DNA of 64,000 bases from contig OY282560.1 of NCBI GenBank assembly GCA_958295665.1, positions 101,347,930 to 101,411,929 on the forward strand, in the 5' to 3' direction. This stretch comes from Tipula vernalis (lineage: Eukaryota > Arthropoda > Insecta > Diptera > Tipulidae). Position 1 is the stretch's first letter, and every line of letters starts with the position of its first letter. The notes under the pieces were generated by a model, which was given only the letters and a program-made list of their open reading frames with translations, was not told the DNA's origin and ran no database searches. Positions 24,701 to 37,200 of the stretch are shown piece by piece. Position numbers and translations under genes: made by a program.

Positions 24701-26600
24701 AAACTTAATTACAGCTAAATTCGAAAAAATCACATGACTACATCTGGCTAATCGCTGGTCTGTTAATTATGTAAAGTTTAGAAACTTTGATTACATCAAT
24801 CGTACAAATTGCTTACTGTCAAATCATAAAAAATAAATTGTAAGTAATTTAAATAATTAAAGCTTAGTAATTTAAATTTTCTAATTTTCTATTTTAATCA
24901 CTGAACTGGCTAAACTCGAAAAAATTACTAACCGATTTAGAAACCTTGGTTACAAACTTTGATTTCATGAGTTGATAAATTGCGTACTATTGTTAAACAA
25001 TAAAAAACTAAATTTTAATTTAAACAATTTAAGTTAATTAGAATTTTCATATTTTAATCACTAAATTAAATTATAGCTAAATTCGAAAAATTCACTAATC
25101 GCGTTCAACTAATCCCTACTCTGTCAATCGTCTACCTTTGACACACTGCGATTTAATAAAACCAAGATTTAGTGAATTTTTTAAATTTAGTCTTCGTATG
25201 TCAACCTCAATTTTAGCTAATCGCTTTGTTTTTGCATAGATACTTGGACGAGTTTAGCTAAATCGGATTTATTAAGCAGCAGCCTGTCTAGGGTATACCT
25301 AAAAGGTATACTAAATCTTATAGCTAAACTCATAAAATTTAACTAATCCCTAGTCTGCTAATCGTCTACCCTTGATACTTTTTCGAATTTAGTCACAGTA
25401 TCTCAACCTCAATTTTAGCTAATTGCTTGTTTTTTGCATAGATAGTTAAACGAGTATAGCTAAATCGGATTTATTAAACCGTATGGTAAACCGTATAAAA
25501 ATAGTTATAATTTAAATAATCTAAGTTAATTAAAATTTTCAAATCTTAGTCAGTAAACTAAATTATAGCTATAATTCGGAAAATTCACTACACGCGTTTA
25601 TCTAATCCCTACAATGTTAATCGTGTTCGGTTTATAAAATTTAGTTTCATGACTTGTATAAATTGCGTACTTATAATTTAAATAATGTAAGTTAATTAGA
25701 ATTTTCATATTTTAGTCGCTAAACTAAATTTATAGCTAAACTCGAAAAATTCGCCTATCGCATTTAACTAATTCCTAGTCTGTCAATCGTCTACCTTTGA
25801 CACATAGCGATTTAATAAAACCGATTTAGTGAATTGTTCGAGTTTAGTCGCAGTATGTCAACCTCAATTTTCTCTAACCGCTTTGTTTTTGCATAGAGTA
25901 CTTTGGAAACTTTGGTTACATTTACATCGGTTTTATAAATTGCTTACTGTATATGCGTAAAATTTAAATAATTTAAGTTAATTAACATTTTCACATTTTA
26001 GTCACTAAATTAAATTACAGCTAAATTCCAAAAATTCATTACTCGCGTTTAACTAATCCCTAGCCTGTCAATATTTTAGGCTTTAGAAACTTTGATTACA
26101 TCAATCGTACAAATTACTTACTGTCAAATCATAAAAAATAAATGGTAAGTAATTTAAATAATTAAAGATAAGTAATTAAAATTTTTTAATTTTCTGTTTT
26201 AATCACTAAACTCGAAAAAATTACTAACCGTGTTTAACTAATCTTTAGCCAGTTAATCCTGTACGATCCTTGGTTATAAACTTTGATTTCATGAGTTGAT
26301 AAATTGTGTACTATTGTTAAACCATCAAAAACTAAATTATAATTTAAATACTGTAAGTTAATTAAAATTTTCTAATTTTCTATTTTAAACACTAAACTAA
26401 ATTAGATATAAACAAAAATTCACTAAGTGCATTAAGCTAAGTCCTAGTCTCTCAATAGTATAAGGTTTGGAAACTTAGGTAGATAGATACTTTAAGTTTA
26501 TTAGAATTTTCAAAACATTGACATGCAAGGTTTTATAGACTGATGTAAGTATCAGTTGTATAAATTGCGTGCCACATCAATCAATTTTACTAGTTGGGTC
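21740..26600. repeat. Diverged tandem array, mixed ~160 and ~340 bp units
   Basis: Units share TTTAGTCACTAAACTAAATT, then ATAGCTAAACTCGAAAAATT, then CGCGTTTAACTAATCC, then TAGTCTGTCAATCGT, then GGTTTAGAAACTTTGGTTAC. The AGCTAAACTCGAAAAATTCAC landmark recurs about 20 times. Spacing is irregular. Short units are near 160 bp; long ones gain a block with TTGCATAGATA and AGCTAAATCGGATTTATTAA. Divergence is far higher than in the neighbouring 159 bp satellite, and I see no sequence relation between the two. There are no open frames of note. Confidence 0.85.
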
Positions 26601-27737
26601 ACTTTTCAATGAATTTTCGAATTTAAAAATTTAACGACTTGGTAGCTAATATTTTAAATTTGAAAATTTGAATTTAGGAACAGATTGAAATAACTGAATT
26701 CAGTGCTAAGCACCTGACTTACGGCTGCCGGTACACTAAATTTGTATAAACGGATTTTCTTGACTCAAACCGAATGTTTGGAAAAAAACGGTTTGACTAA
26801 CTAATTTGAGCACAATTCGTTTCGCAACTTTAAATTTTTTTCGCGGAATGAATGGAACTATGTGAAGTAAATTATAATTGCTCTTTAAATTTAATAACCT
26901 TATAAAGTTACCTCGATTCATAAAAATTGACAGCTTCCAGAAAAATTAGAAAAATTAAATTATCAAGCTTGCGATAGTGGCTGCAGAACTTCGAGTACCT
27001 AAGGTAATTATACATTTTTACCGCAGTACTTAACTATTTTTTGGGAAAATATTTAACCTTTTGGTTCCTACGCCTAATTTAACAATTAGTGATTCTAAGA
27101 TTTACGTAGGTCATAAATAACATCAGATTTTAAGAGGAAATTTTTAGAAGCATCTTGAAGTCAGAATAGGTTTTCCTGCAATATTTAAATAATGAAAATC
27201 TACAATTGAAGAGTTCACTACCATTCTCTACTTTGGAAATTATTAGCATATAATTCCACCACTGACCGCAAGTTCGCCATCATTAATTAATTTATTTGGA
27301 TTAGGCTGTAATTTGTATAAGGATAGAGCAGGTATATAAACCAGTAAATACCCAAACTTTATATAATCCGTTCGACAGCTTACAATTTAAATATTATGTT
27401 GAAGCAGTTACCCAGTGTTGTAACAAAAAAAAATATTTTTCTTGTTTGCTTCAATGAATAGTTTTTCACCCTAAGAATGTGTACCTTGGTCTCTAAAACT
27501 CAATTGCTGTATTTGCTATTGATGTTAAACGCGTGCTTGCTGTATTTGCTATTGATGTTAAACGCGTTTTTCTCACCATCAGGCTTTTTGACCTGGTTGA
27601 AAGCATAGCACAGACAGTTTTTGTCCGATCGACCTAATTCAAAATGGATTCTGTTCAGGAAATGTTTCGTTATCGGATCGCCGTACAGCTTTTTTTATTG
27701 TCAATTTACTACGTGATTTTTTGCCCATAATTACTAT
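26601..27737. other. Non-coding DNA with a short tandem duplication
   Basis: No coding region is supported. A ~33 bp unit beginning GCTGTATTTGCTATTGATG is duplicated in tandem near 27,505 and 27,538. Confidence 0.5.
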
Positions 27738-28219
27738 CTTTTACTCTCGTAAAATAAAGTATAGTATTCATGAAAATTTTGGACCTTGAGATTTCTAGAG
27801 ATTTATTTGTTTTGAGGTCCCCTGAGTCCGAAAAAGTGGGTTTCGAAATGGTGTCTGTCTGTCAGTCTGTCTGTGTCCTCTCTACAGCCCATATGGTTTA
27901 ATCAATCGAACTGAAACTTCAGATTTAAGCTTTTTTGATAAATTGGGAGGTCCCAGTGAATTTTACTCCAAATCGGCTAACCGGAAGTGGCCACTCCCTT
28001 GGTCCAGAAAATTTGTTTTGCAAATATCTTAAAAAGTATAAGGTTTACAAAAAACTACTTAAAACAAAATGTTTCCGAAAATTAAAAACAAATAAAAATA
28101 AAAAATTAAAAAAAAAAATTAAAAAATTTAAAAATTAAAAAAAAAAATTAAGAAAAAAATAAAATTTCTCAAAATTTTCTGTTCGTAAAAGAAAGTCGTG
28201 TGTTGGCCACACCTCAATT
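27738..28219 (+). mobile_element. Interspersed element X, copy 1
   Basis: This is one of three copies in the window; the others are 39,664-40,230 (+) and 49,103-49,622 (-). It begins CTTTTACTCTCGTAAAATAA, whose first part is a short hairpin. It then has a (GTCTGTCA)n segment, CTAACCGGAAGTGGCCACTC, an A-rich tract, and ends GTGTTGGCCACACCTCAATT. No full ORF is shared beyond a chance frame (MINWEVPVNFTPNRL). The non-autonomous class is unknown. Its right end abuts the first satellite monomer directly. Confidence 0.8.
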
Positions 28220-28220
28220 T

Positions 28221-31200
28221 TAACTAGGTAATTAAGGGACCTATTCCATGTGCTAGCGATATCTTTATCATCATTGTTGAGTGCGATTTCCAAAAAATAA
28301 TTTCGTAGAACTTTTATTAAACGAACGATTCGTATGGATTAGGGTTTTCTAACTAGGTAATTAAGGGACCTATTCCATGTGATAGCCAAACCTTTGTCAT
28401 CATTATTGGCAATGGCCGATATTGGCCCTTGGGATTTGAGTGCGATTTCCAAAAAATAATTTTGCAGAACTTTTACTAAACGAACGATTCGTATGGATTA
28501 GGGGATTAGGGTTTTCTAACTAGGTAATTGAGGGACCTATTCCATGTGCTAGCAAAACCTTTGTCATCATTGTTGGCAATGGCCGATATTGGCCCTTGGG
28601 TGTTGAGTGCGATTTCCAAAAAATAATTTTGCATAACTTTTACTAAAAGAACGATTCGTATGGATTAGGGTTTTTTAACTAGGTAATTAAGGGACCTATT
28701 CCATGTGCTAGCGAAATCTTTATCATCGTTGTTGAGTGCGATTTCCAAAAAATAACTTCGTAGAACTTTTATTAAACGAACGATTCGTATGGATTAGGGT
28801 CTTCTAACTAGGTATTTGAGGGACCTATTCTGTGTGCTAGCGAAACCTTTGTCATCATTTGTAGCAATGGCCGATACTTTCCATTGGGAGTTGAGTGCGA
28901 TTTCCAAAAAATAATTTTGCAGAACTATTACTAAACGAACGATCCGTATGGATTATGGTTTTTCAACTAGGTATTTAAGGGACCTATTCTATGTACTAGC
29001 CAAACCTTTGTTATCATTTTTGGCAATGGCCGATATTAGCCCTTGGGAGTCGAGTGCGATTTCCAAAAAATAATTTTGCAGAAATTTTACTAAACGAACG
29101 ATTCGTATGGATTAGGGTTTTTTAACTAGGTATTTGAGGAACTATTCCATGTGCTAGCGAAACGTTTGTCACCATAGTTGGCAATGGCCGATATTGGCCA
29201 TTGGGAGTTGAGTGCGATTTCCAAAAAATAATTTTGCAGAACTTTTACTAAACGAGCGATTCGTATGGATTAGGGTTTTCTAACTAGGTAATTAAGGGAC
29301 CTATTCTATGTACTAGCCATGTGCTAGCGAAACCTTTGTCATCATTGTTGGCAACGGCCGATATTGGCCCTTGGGATTTGTGTGCGATTTCCAAAAATAA
29401 TTTTGCAGAACTTTTACTAAACGAACGGTTTGTATGGATTAGGGTTTTTTAACTAGGTATTTGAGGAACTATTCCATGTGCTAGCGAAACGTTTGTCACC
29501 ATAGTTGGCAATGGCCGATATTGGCCATTGGGAGTTGAGTGCGATTTCCAAAAAATAATTTTGCAGAACTTTTACTAAACGAACGATCCGTTTGGATTAA
29601 GGTTTTTAACTAGGTAATTAAAGGACCTATTCCATGTGCTAGCGAAACCTTTGTCATCATTGTTGGCAATGGCCGATATTGGCCCTTGGAATTTAAGTGC
29701 GATTTAAAAAAAAATAATTTTGCAGAACTTTTACTAAACGAGCGATTCGTATGGATTAGGGTTTTCTAACTAGGTAATTAAGGGACCTATTCTATGTACT
29801 AGCCATGTGCTAGCGAAACCTTTGTTATCATTGTTGGCAACGGCCGATATTGGCCCTTGGGATTTGTGTGCGATTTCCAAAAAATAATTTTGCAGAACTT
29901 TTACTAAACGAACGATCCGTATGGATTAGGGTTTTCTGACTAGGTAATTGAGCAACCTGTTCTATGTGCTAGCCAAACCTTTGTCATCATTGTTGGCAAT
30001 GGCCGATATTGGCCCTTGGGGGTTGTGTGCGATTTCCAAAAAATAATTTCGTAGAACTTTTACTAAACGAAGGATCCGTATGGATTAGGGTTTTCTAACT
30101 AGGTAATTAAGGAACCTATTCTATGTGCTATCGAAACATTTGTCATCATTGTTGACAATGGCCGATATTGGCCCTTGGGATTTGAGTGCGATTTCCAAAA
30201 AATAATTTTGCAGAACTTTTACTAAACGAACGATTCGTATGGATTAGGGTTTTCTAACTAGGTAATTAAGGAACCTATTCCATGTGCTAGCGAAACCTTT
30301 GTCATCATTGTTGGCAACGGCCGATATTGGCCCTTGGGATTTGTGTGCGATTTCCAAAAAATAATTTTGCAGAACTTTTACTAAACGAACGATCCGTATG
30401 GATTAGGGTTTTCTGACTAGGTAATTGAGCAACCTGTTCTATGTGCTAGCCAAACCTTTGTCATCATTGTTGGCAATGGCCGATATTGGCCCTTGGGGGT
30501 TGCGTGCGATTTCCAAAAAATAATTTCGTAGAACTTTTACTAAACGAAGGATCCGTATGGATTAGGGTTTTCTAACTAGGTAATTAAGGAACCTATTCTA
30601 TGTGCTAGCGAAACCTTTGTCATCATTGTTGGCAATGGCCGATATTAGCCCTTGGGAGTCGAGTACGATTTCCAAAAAATAATTTTGCAGAAATTTTACT
30701 AAACGAACGATTCGTATGGATTAGGGTTTTTTAACTAGGTATTTGAGGAACTATTCCAAGTGCTAGCGAAACGTTTGTCACCATAGTTGGCAATGGCCGA
30801 TATTGGCCATTGGAAGTTGAGTGCGATTTCCAAAAAATAATTTTGCAGAACTTTTACTAAACGAACGATCCGTTTGGATTAAGGTTTTTAACTAGGTAAT
30901 TAAAGGACCTATTCCATGTGCTAGCGAAACCTTTGTCATCATTGTTGGCAATGGCCGATATTGGCCCTTGGAATTTAAGTGCGATTTAAAAAAAATAATT
31001 TTGCAGAACTTTTACTAAACGAGCGATTCGTATGGATTAGGGTTTTCTAACTAGGTAATTAAGGGACCTATTCCATGTGCTAGCGAAACCTTTGTCATCA
31101 TTGTTGGCAACGGCCGATATTGGCCCTTGGGATTTGTGTGCGATTTCCAAAAATAATTTTGCAGAACTTTTACTAAACGAACGGTTTGTATGGATTAGGG

Positions 31201-34200
31201 TTTTTTAACTAGGTATTTGAGGAACTATTCCATGTGCTAGCGAAACGTTTGTCACCATAGTTGGCAATGGCCGATATTGGCCATTGGGAGTTGAGTGCGA
31301 TTTCCAAAAATAATTTTGCAGAACTTTTACTAAACGAACGATCCGTTTGGATTAAGGTTTTTAACTAGGTAATTAAAGGACCTATTCCATGTGCTAGCGA
31401 AACCTTTGTCATCATTGTTGGCAATGGCCGATATTGGCCCTTGGAATTTAAGTGCGATTTAAAAAAAATAATTTTGCAGAACTTTTACTAAACGAGCGAT
31501 TCGTATGGATTAGGGTTTTCTAACTAGGTAATTAAGGGACCTATTCTATGTACTAGCCATGTGCTAGCGAAACCTTTGTCATCATTGTTGGCAACGGCCG
31601 ATATTGGCCCTTGGGATTTGTGTGCGATTTCCAAAAATAATTTTGCAGAACTTTTACTAAACGAACGGTTTGTATGGATTAGGGTTTTTTAACTAGGTAA
31701 TTAAGCAACCTGTTCTATGTGCTAGCCAAACCTTTGTCATCATTGTTGGCAATGGCCGATATTGGCCCTTGGGGGTTGCGTGCGATTTCCAAAAAATAAT
31801 TTCGTAGAACTTTTACTAAACGAAGGATCCGTATGGATTAGGGTTTTCTAACTAGGTAATTAAGGAACCTATTCTATGTGCTATCGAAACATTTGTCATC
31901 ATTGTTGGCAATGGCCGATATTGGCCCTTGGGATTTGAGTGCGATTTCCAAAAAATAATTTTGCAGAACTTTTACTAAACGAACGATTCGTATGGATTAG
32001 GGTTTTCTAACTAGGTAATTAAGGAACCTATTCCATGTGCTAGCGAAACCTTTGTCATCATTGTTGGCAACGGCCGATATTGGCCCTTGGGATTTGTGTG
32101 CGATTTCCAAAAAATAATTTTGCAGAACTTTTACTAAACGAACGATCCGTATGGATTAGGGTTTTCTAACTAGGTAATTGAGCAACCTGTTCTATGTGCT
32201 AGCCAAACCTTTGTCACCATAGTTGGCAATGGCCGATATTGGCCATTGGAAGTTGAGTGCGATTTCCAAAAAATAATTTTGCAGAACTTTTACTAAACGA
32301 ACGATCCGTTTGGATTAAGGTTTTTAACTAGGTAATTAAAGGACCTATTCCATGTGCTAGCGAAACCTTTGTCATCATTGTTGGCAATGGCCGATATTGG
32401 CCCTTGGAATTTAAGTGCGATTTAAAAAAAATAATTTTGCAGAACTTTTACTAAACGAGCGATTCGTATGGATTAGGGTTTTCTAACTAGGTAATTAAGG
32501 GACCTATTCCATGTGCTAGCGAAACCTTTGTCATCATTGTTGGCAACGGCCGATATTGGCCCTTGGGATTTGTGTGCGATTTCCAAAAATAATTTTGCAG
32601 AACTTTTACTAAACGAACGGTTTGTATGGATTAGGGTTTTTTAACTAGGTATTTGAGGAACTATTCCATGTGCTAGCGAAACGTTTGTCACCATAGTTGG
32701 CAATGGCCGATATTGGCCATTGGGAGTTGAGTGCGATTTCCAAAAATAATTTTGCAGAACTTTTACTAAACGAACGATCCGTTTGGATTAAGGTTTTTAA
32801 CTAGGTAATTAAAGGACCTATTCCATGTGCTAGCGAAACCTTTGTCATCATTGTTGGCAATGGCCGATATTGGCCCTTGGAATTTAAGTGCGATTTAAAA
32901 AAAATAATTTTGCAGAACTTTTACTAAACGAGCGATTCGTATGGATTAGGGTTTTCTAACTAGGTAATTAAGGGACCTATTCTATGTACTAGCCATGTGC
33001 TAGCGAAACCTTTGTCATCATTGTTGGCAACGGCCGATATTGGCCCTTGGGATTTGTGTGCGATTTCCAAAAATAATTTTGCAGAACTTTTACTAAACGA
33101 ACGGTTTGTATGGATTAGGGTTTTTTAACTAGGTAATTAAGCAACCTGTTCTATGTGCTAGCGAAACCTTTGTCATCATTGTTGGCAATGGCCGATATTG
33201 GCCCTTGGGGGTTGCGTGCGATTTCCAAAAAATAATTTCGTAGAACTTTTACTAAACGAAGGATCCGTATGGATTAGGGTTTTCTAACTAGGTAATTAAG
33301 GAACCTATTCTATGTGCTATCGAAACATTTGTCATCATTGTTGGCAATGGCCGATATTGGCCCTTGGAATTTAAGTGCGATTTAAAAAAAATAATTTTGC
33401 AGAACTTTTACTAAACGAGCGATTCGTATGGATTAGGGTTTTCTAACTAGGTAATTAAGGGACCTATTCCATGTGCTAGCGAAACCTTTGTCATCATTGT
33501 TGGCAACGGCCGATATTGGCCCTTGGGATTTGTGTGCGATTTCCAAAAATAATTTTGCAGAACTTTTACTAAACGAGCGATTCGTATGGATTAGGGTTTT
33601 CTAACTAGGTAATTAAGGGACCTATTCCATGTGCTAGCGAAACCTTTGTCATCATTGTTGGCAACGGCCGATATTGGCCCTTGGGATTTGTGTGCGATTT
33701 CCAAAAATAATTTTGCAGAACTTTTACTAAACGAGCGATTCGTATGGATTAGGGTTTTCTAACTAGGTAATTAAGGGACCTATTCTATGTGCTAGCGAAA
33801 CCTTTGTCATCATTGTTGGCAATGGCCGATATTAGCCCTTGGGAGTCGAGTACGATTTCCAAAAAATAATTTTGCAGAAATTTTACTAAACGAACGATTC
33901 GTATGGATTAGGGTTTTTTAACTAGGTATTTGAGGAACTATTCCAAGTGCTAGCGAAACGTTTGTCACCATAGTTGGCAATGGCCGATATTGGCCATTGG
34001 AAGTTGAGTGCGATTTCCAAAAAATAATTTTGATCGAACTTTTACTAAACGAACGATCCGTTTGGATTAAGGTTTTTAACTAGGTAATTAAAGGACCTAT
34101 TCCATGTGCTAGCGAAACCTTTGTCATCATTGTTGGCAATGGCCGATATTGGCCCTTGGAATTTAAGTGCGATTTAAAAAAAATAATTTTGCAGAACTTT

Positions 34201-37200
34201 TACTAAACGAGCGATTCGTATGGATTAGGGTTTTCTAACTAGGTAATTAAGGGACCTATTCCATGTGCTAGCGAAACCTTTGTCATCATTGTTGGCAACG
34301 GCCGATATTGGCCCTTGGGATTTGTGTGCGATTTCCAAAAATAATTTTGCAGAACTTTTACTAAACGAGCGATTCGTATGGATTAGGGTTTTCTAACTAG
34401 GTAATTAAGGAACCTATTCTATGTGCTAGCGAAACCTTTGTCATCATTGTTGGCAATGGCCGATATTAGCCCTTGGGAGTCGAGTACGATTTCCAAAAAA
34501 TAATTTTGCAGAAATTTTACTAAACGAACGATTCGTATGGATTAGGGTTTTTTAACTAGGTATTTGAGGAACTATTCCAAGTGCTAGCGAAACGTTTGTC
34601 ACCATAGTTGGCAATGGCCGATATTGGCCATTGGAAGTTGAGTGCGATTTCCAAAAAATAATTTTGATCGAACTTTTACTAAACGAACGATCCGTTTGGA
34701 TTAAGGTTTTTAACTAGGTAATTAAAGGACCTATTCCATGTGCTAGCGAAACCTTTGTCATCATTGTTGGCAATGGCCGATATTGGCCCTTGGAATTTAA
34801 GTGCGATTTAAAAAAAATAATTTTGCAGAACTTTTACTAAACGAGCGATTCGTATGGATTAGGGTTTTCTAACTAGGTAATTAAGGGACCTATTCCATGT
34901 GCTAGCGAAACCTTTGTCATCATTGTTGGCAACGGCCGATATTGGCCCTTGGGATTTGTGTGCGATTTCCAAAAATAATTTTGCAGAACTTTTACTAAAC
35001 GAGCGATTCGTATGGATTAGGGTTTTCTAACTAGGTAATTAAGGGACCTATTCTATGTACTAGCCATGTGCTAGCGAAACCTTTGTCATCATTGTTGGCA
35101 ACGGCCGATATTGGCCCTTGGGATTTGTGTGCGATTTCCAAAAAATAATTTTGCAGAACTTTTACTAAACGAACGATCCGTATGGATTAGGGTTTTCTAA
35201 CTAGGTAATTGAGCAACCTGTTCTATGTGCTAGCCAAACCTTTGTCATCATTGTTGGCAATGGCCGATATTGGCCCTTGGGATTTGTGAGCGATTTCCAA
35301 AAAATAATTTCGTAGAACTTTTACTAAACGAAGGATCCGTATGGATTAGGGTTTTCTAACTAGGTAATTAAGGAACCTATTCTATGTGCTATCGAAACAT
35401 TTGTCATCATTGTTGACAATGGCCGATATTGGCCCTTGGGATTTGAGTGCGATTTCCAAAAAATAATTTTGCAGAACTTTTACTAAACGAACGATTCGTA
35501 TGGATTAGGGTTTTCTAACTAGGTAATTAAGGAACCTATTCCATGTGCTAGCGAAACCTTTGTCATCATTGTTGGCAACGGCCGATATTGGCCCTTGGGA
35601 TTTGTGTGCGATTTCCAAAAAATAATTTTGCAGAACTTTTACTAAACGAACGATCCGTATGGATTAGGGTTTTCTGACTAGGTAATTGAGCAACCTGTTC
35701 TATGTGCTAGCCAAACCTTTGTCATCATTGTTGGCAATGGCCGATATTGGCCCTTGGGGGTTGCGTGCGATTTCCAAAAAATAATTTCGTAGAACTTTTA
35801 CTAAACGAAGGATCCGTATGGATTAGGGTTTTCTAACTAGGTAATTAAGGAACCTATTCTATGTGCTAGCGAAACCTTTGTCATCATTGTTGGCAATGGC
35901 CGATATTAGCCCTTGGGAGTCGAGTACGATTTCCAAAAAATAATTTTGCAGAAATTTTACTAAACGAACGATTCGTATGGATTAGGGTTTTTTAACTAGG
36001 TATTTGAGGAACTATTCCAAGTGCTAGCGAAACGTTTGTCACCATAGTTGGCAATGGCCGATATTGGCCATTGGAAGTTGAGTGCGATTTCCAAAAAATA
36101 ATTTTGCAGAACTTTTACTAAACGAACGATCCGTTTGGATTAAGGTTTTTAACTAGGTAATTAAAGGACCTATTCCATGTGCTAGCGAAACCTTTGTCAT
36201 CATTGTTGGCAATGGCCGATATTGGCCCTTGGAATTTAAGTGCGATTTAAAAAAAATAATTTTGCAGAACTTTTACTAAACGAGCGATTCGTATGGATTA
36301 GGGTTTTCTAACTAGGTAATTAAGGGACCTATTCCATGTGCTAGCGAAACCTTTGTCATCATTGTTGGCAACGGCCGATATTGGCCCTTGGGATTTGTGT
36401 GCGATTTCCAAAAATAATTTTGCAGAACTTTTACTAAACGAACGGTTTGTATGGATTAGGGTTTTTTAACTAGGTATTTGAGGAACTATTCCATGTGCTA
36501 GCGAAACGTTTGTCACCATAGTTGGCAATGGCCGATATTGGCCATTGGGAGTTGAGTGCGATTTCCAAAAATAATTTTGCAGAACTTTTACTAAACGAAC
36601 GATCCGTTTGGATTAAGGTTTTTAACTAGGTAATTAAAGGACCTATTCCATGTGCTAGCGAAACCTTTGTCATCATTGTTGGCAATGGCCGATATTGGCC
36701 CTTGGAATTTAAGTGCGATTTAAAAAAAATAATTTTGCAGAACTTTTACTAAACGAGCGATTCGTATGGATTAGGGTTTTCTAACTAGGTAATTAAGGGA
36801 CCTATTCTATGTACTAGCCATGTGCTAGCGAAACCTTTGTCATCATTGTTGGCAACGGCCGATATTGGCCCTTGGGATTTGTGTGCGATTTCCAAAAATA
36901 ATTTTGCAGAACTTTTACTAAACGAACGGTTTGTATGGATTAGGGTTTTTTAACTAGGTAATTAAGCAACCTGTTCTATGTGCTAGCCAAACCTTTGTCA
37001 TCATTGTTGGCAATGGCCGATATTGGCCCTTGGGGGTTGCGTGCGATTTCCAAAAAATAATTTCGTAGAACTTTTACTAAACGAAGGATCCGTATGGATT
37101 AGGGTTTTCTAACTAGGTAATTAAGGAACCTATTCTATGTGCTATCGAAACATTTGTCATCATTGTTGGCAATGGCCGATATTGGCCCTTGGGATTTGAG

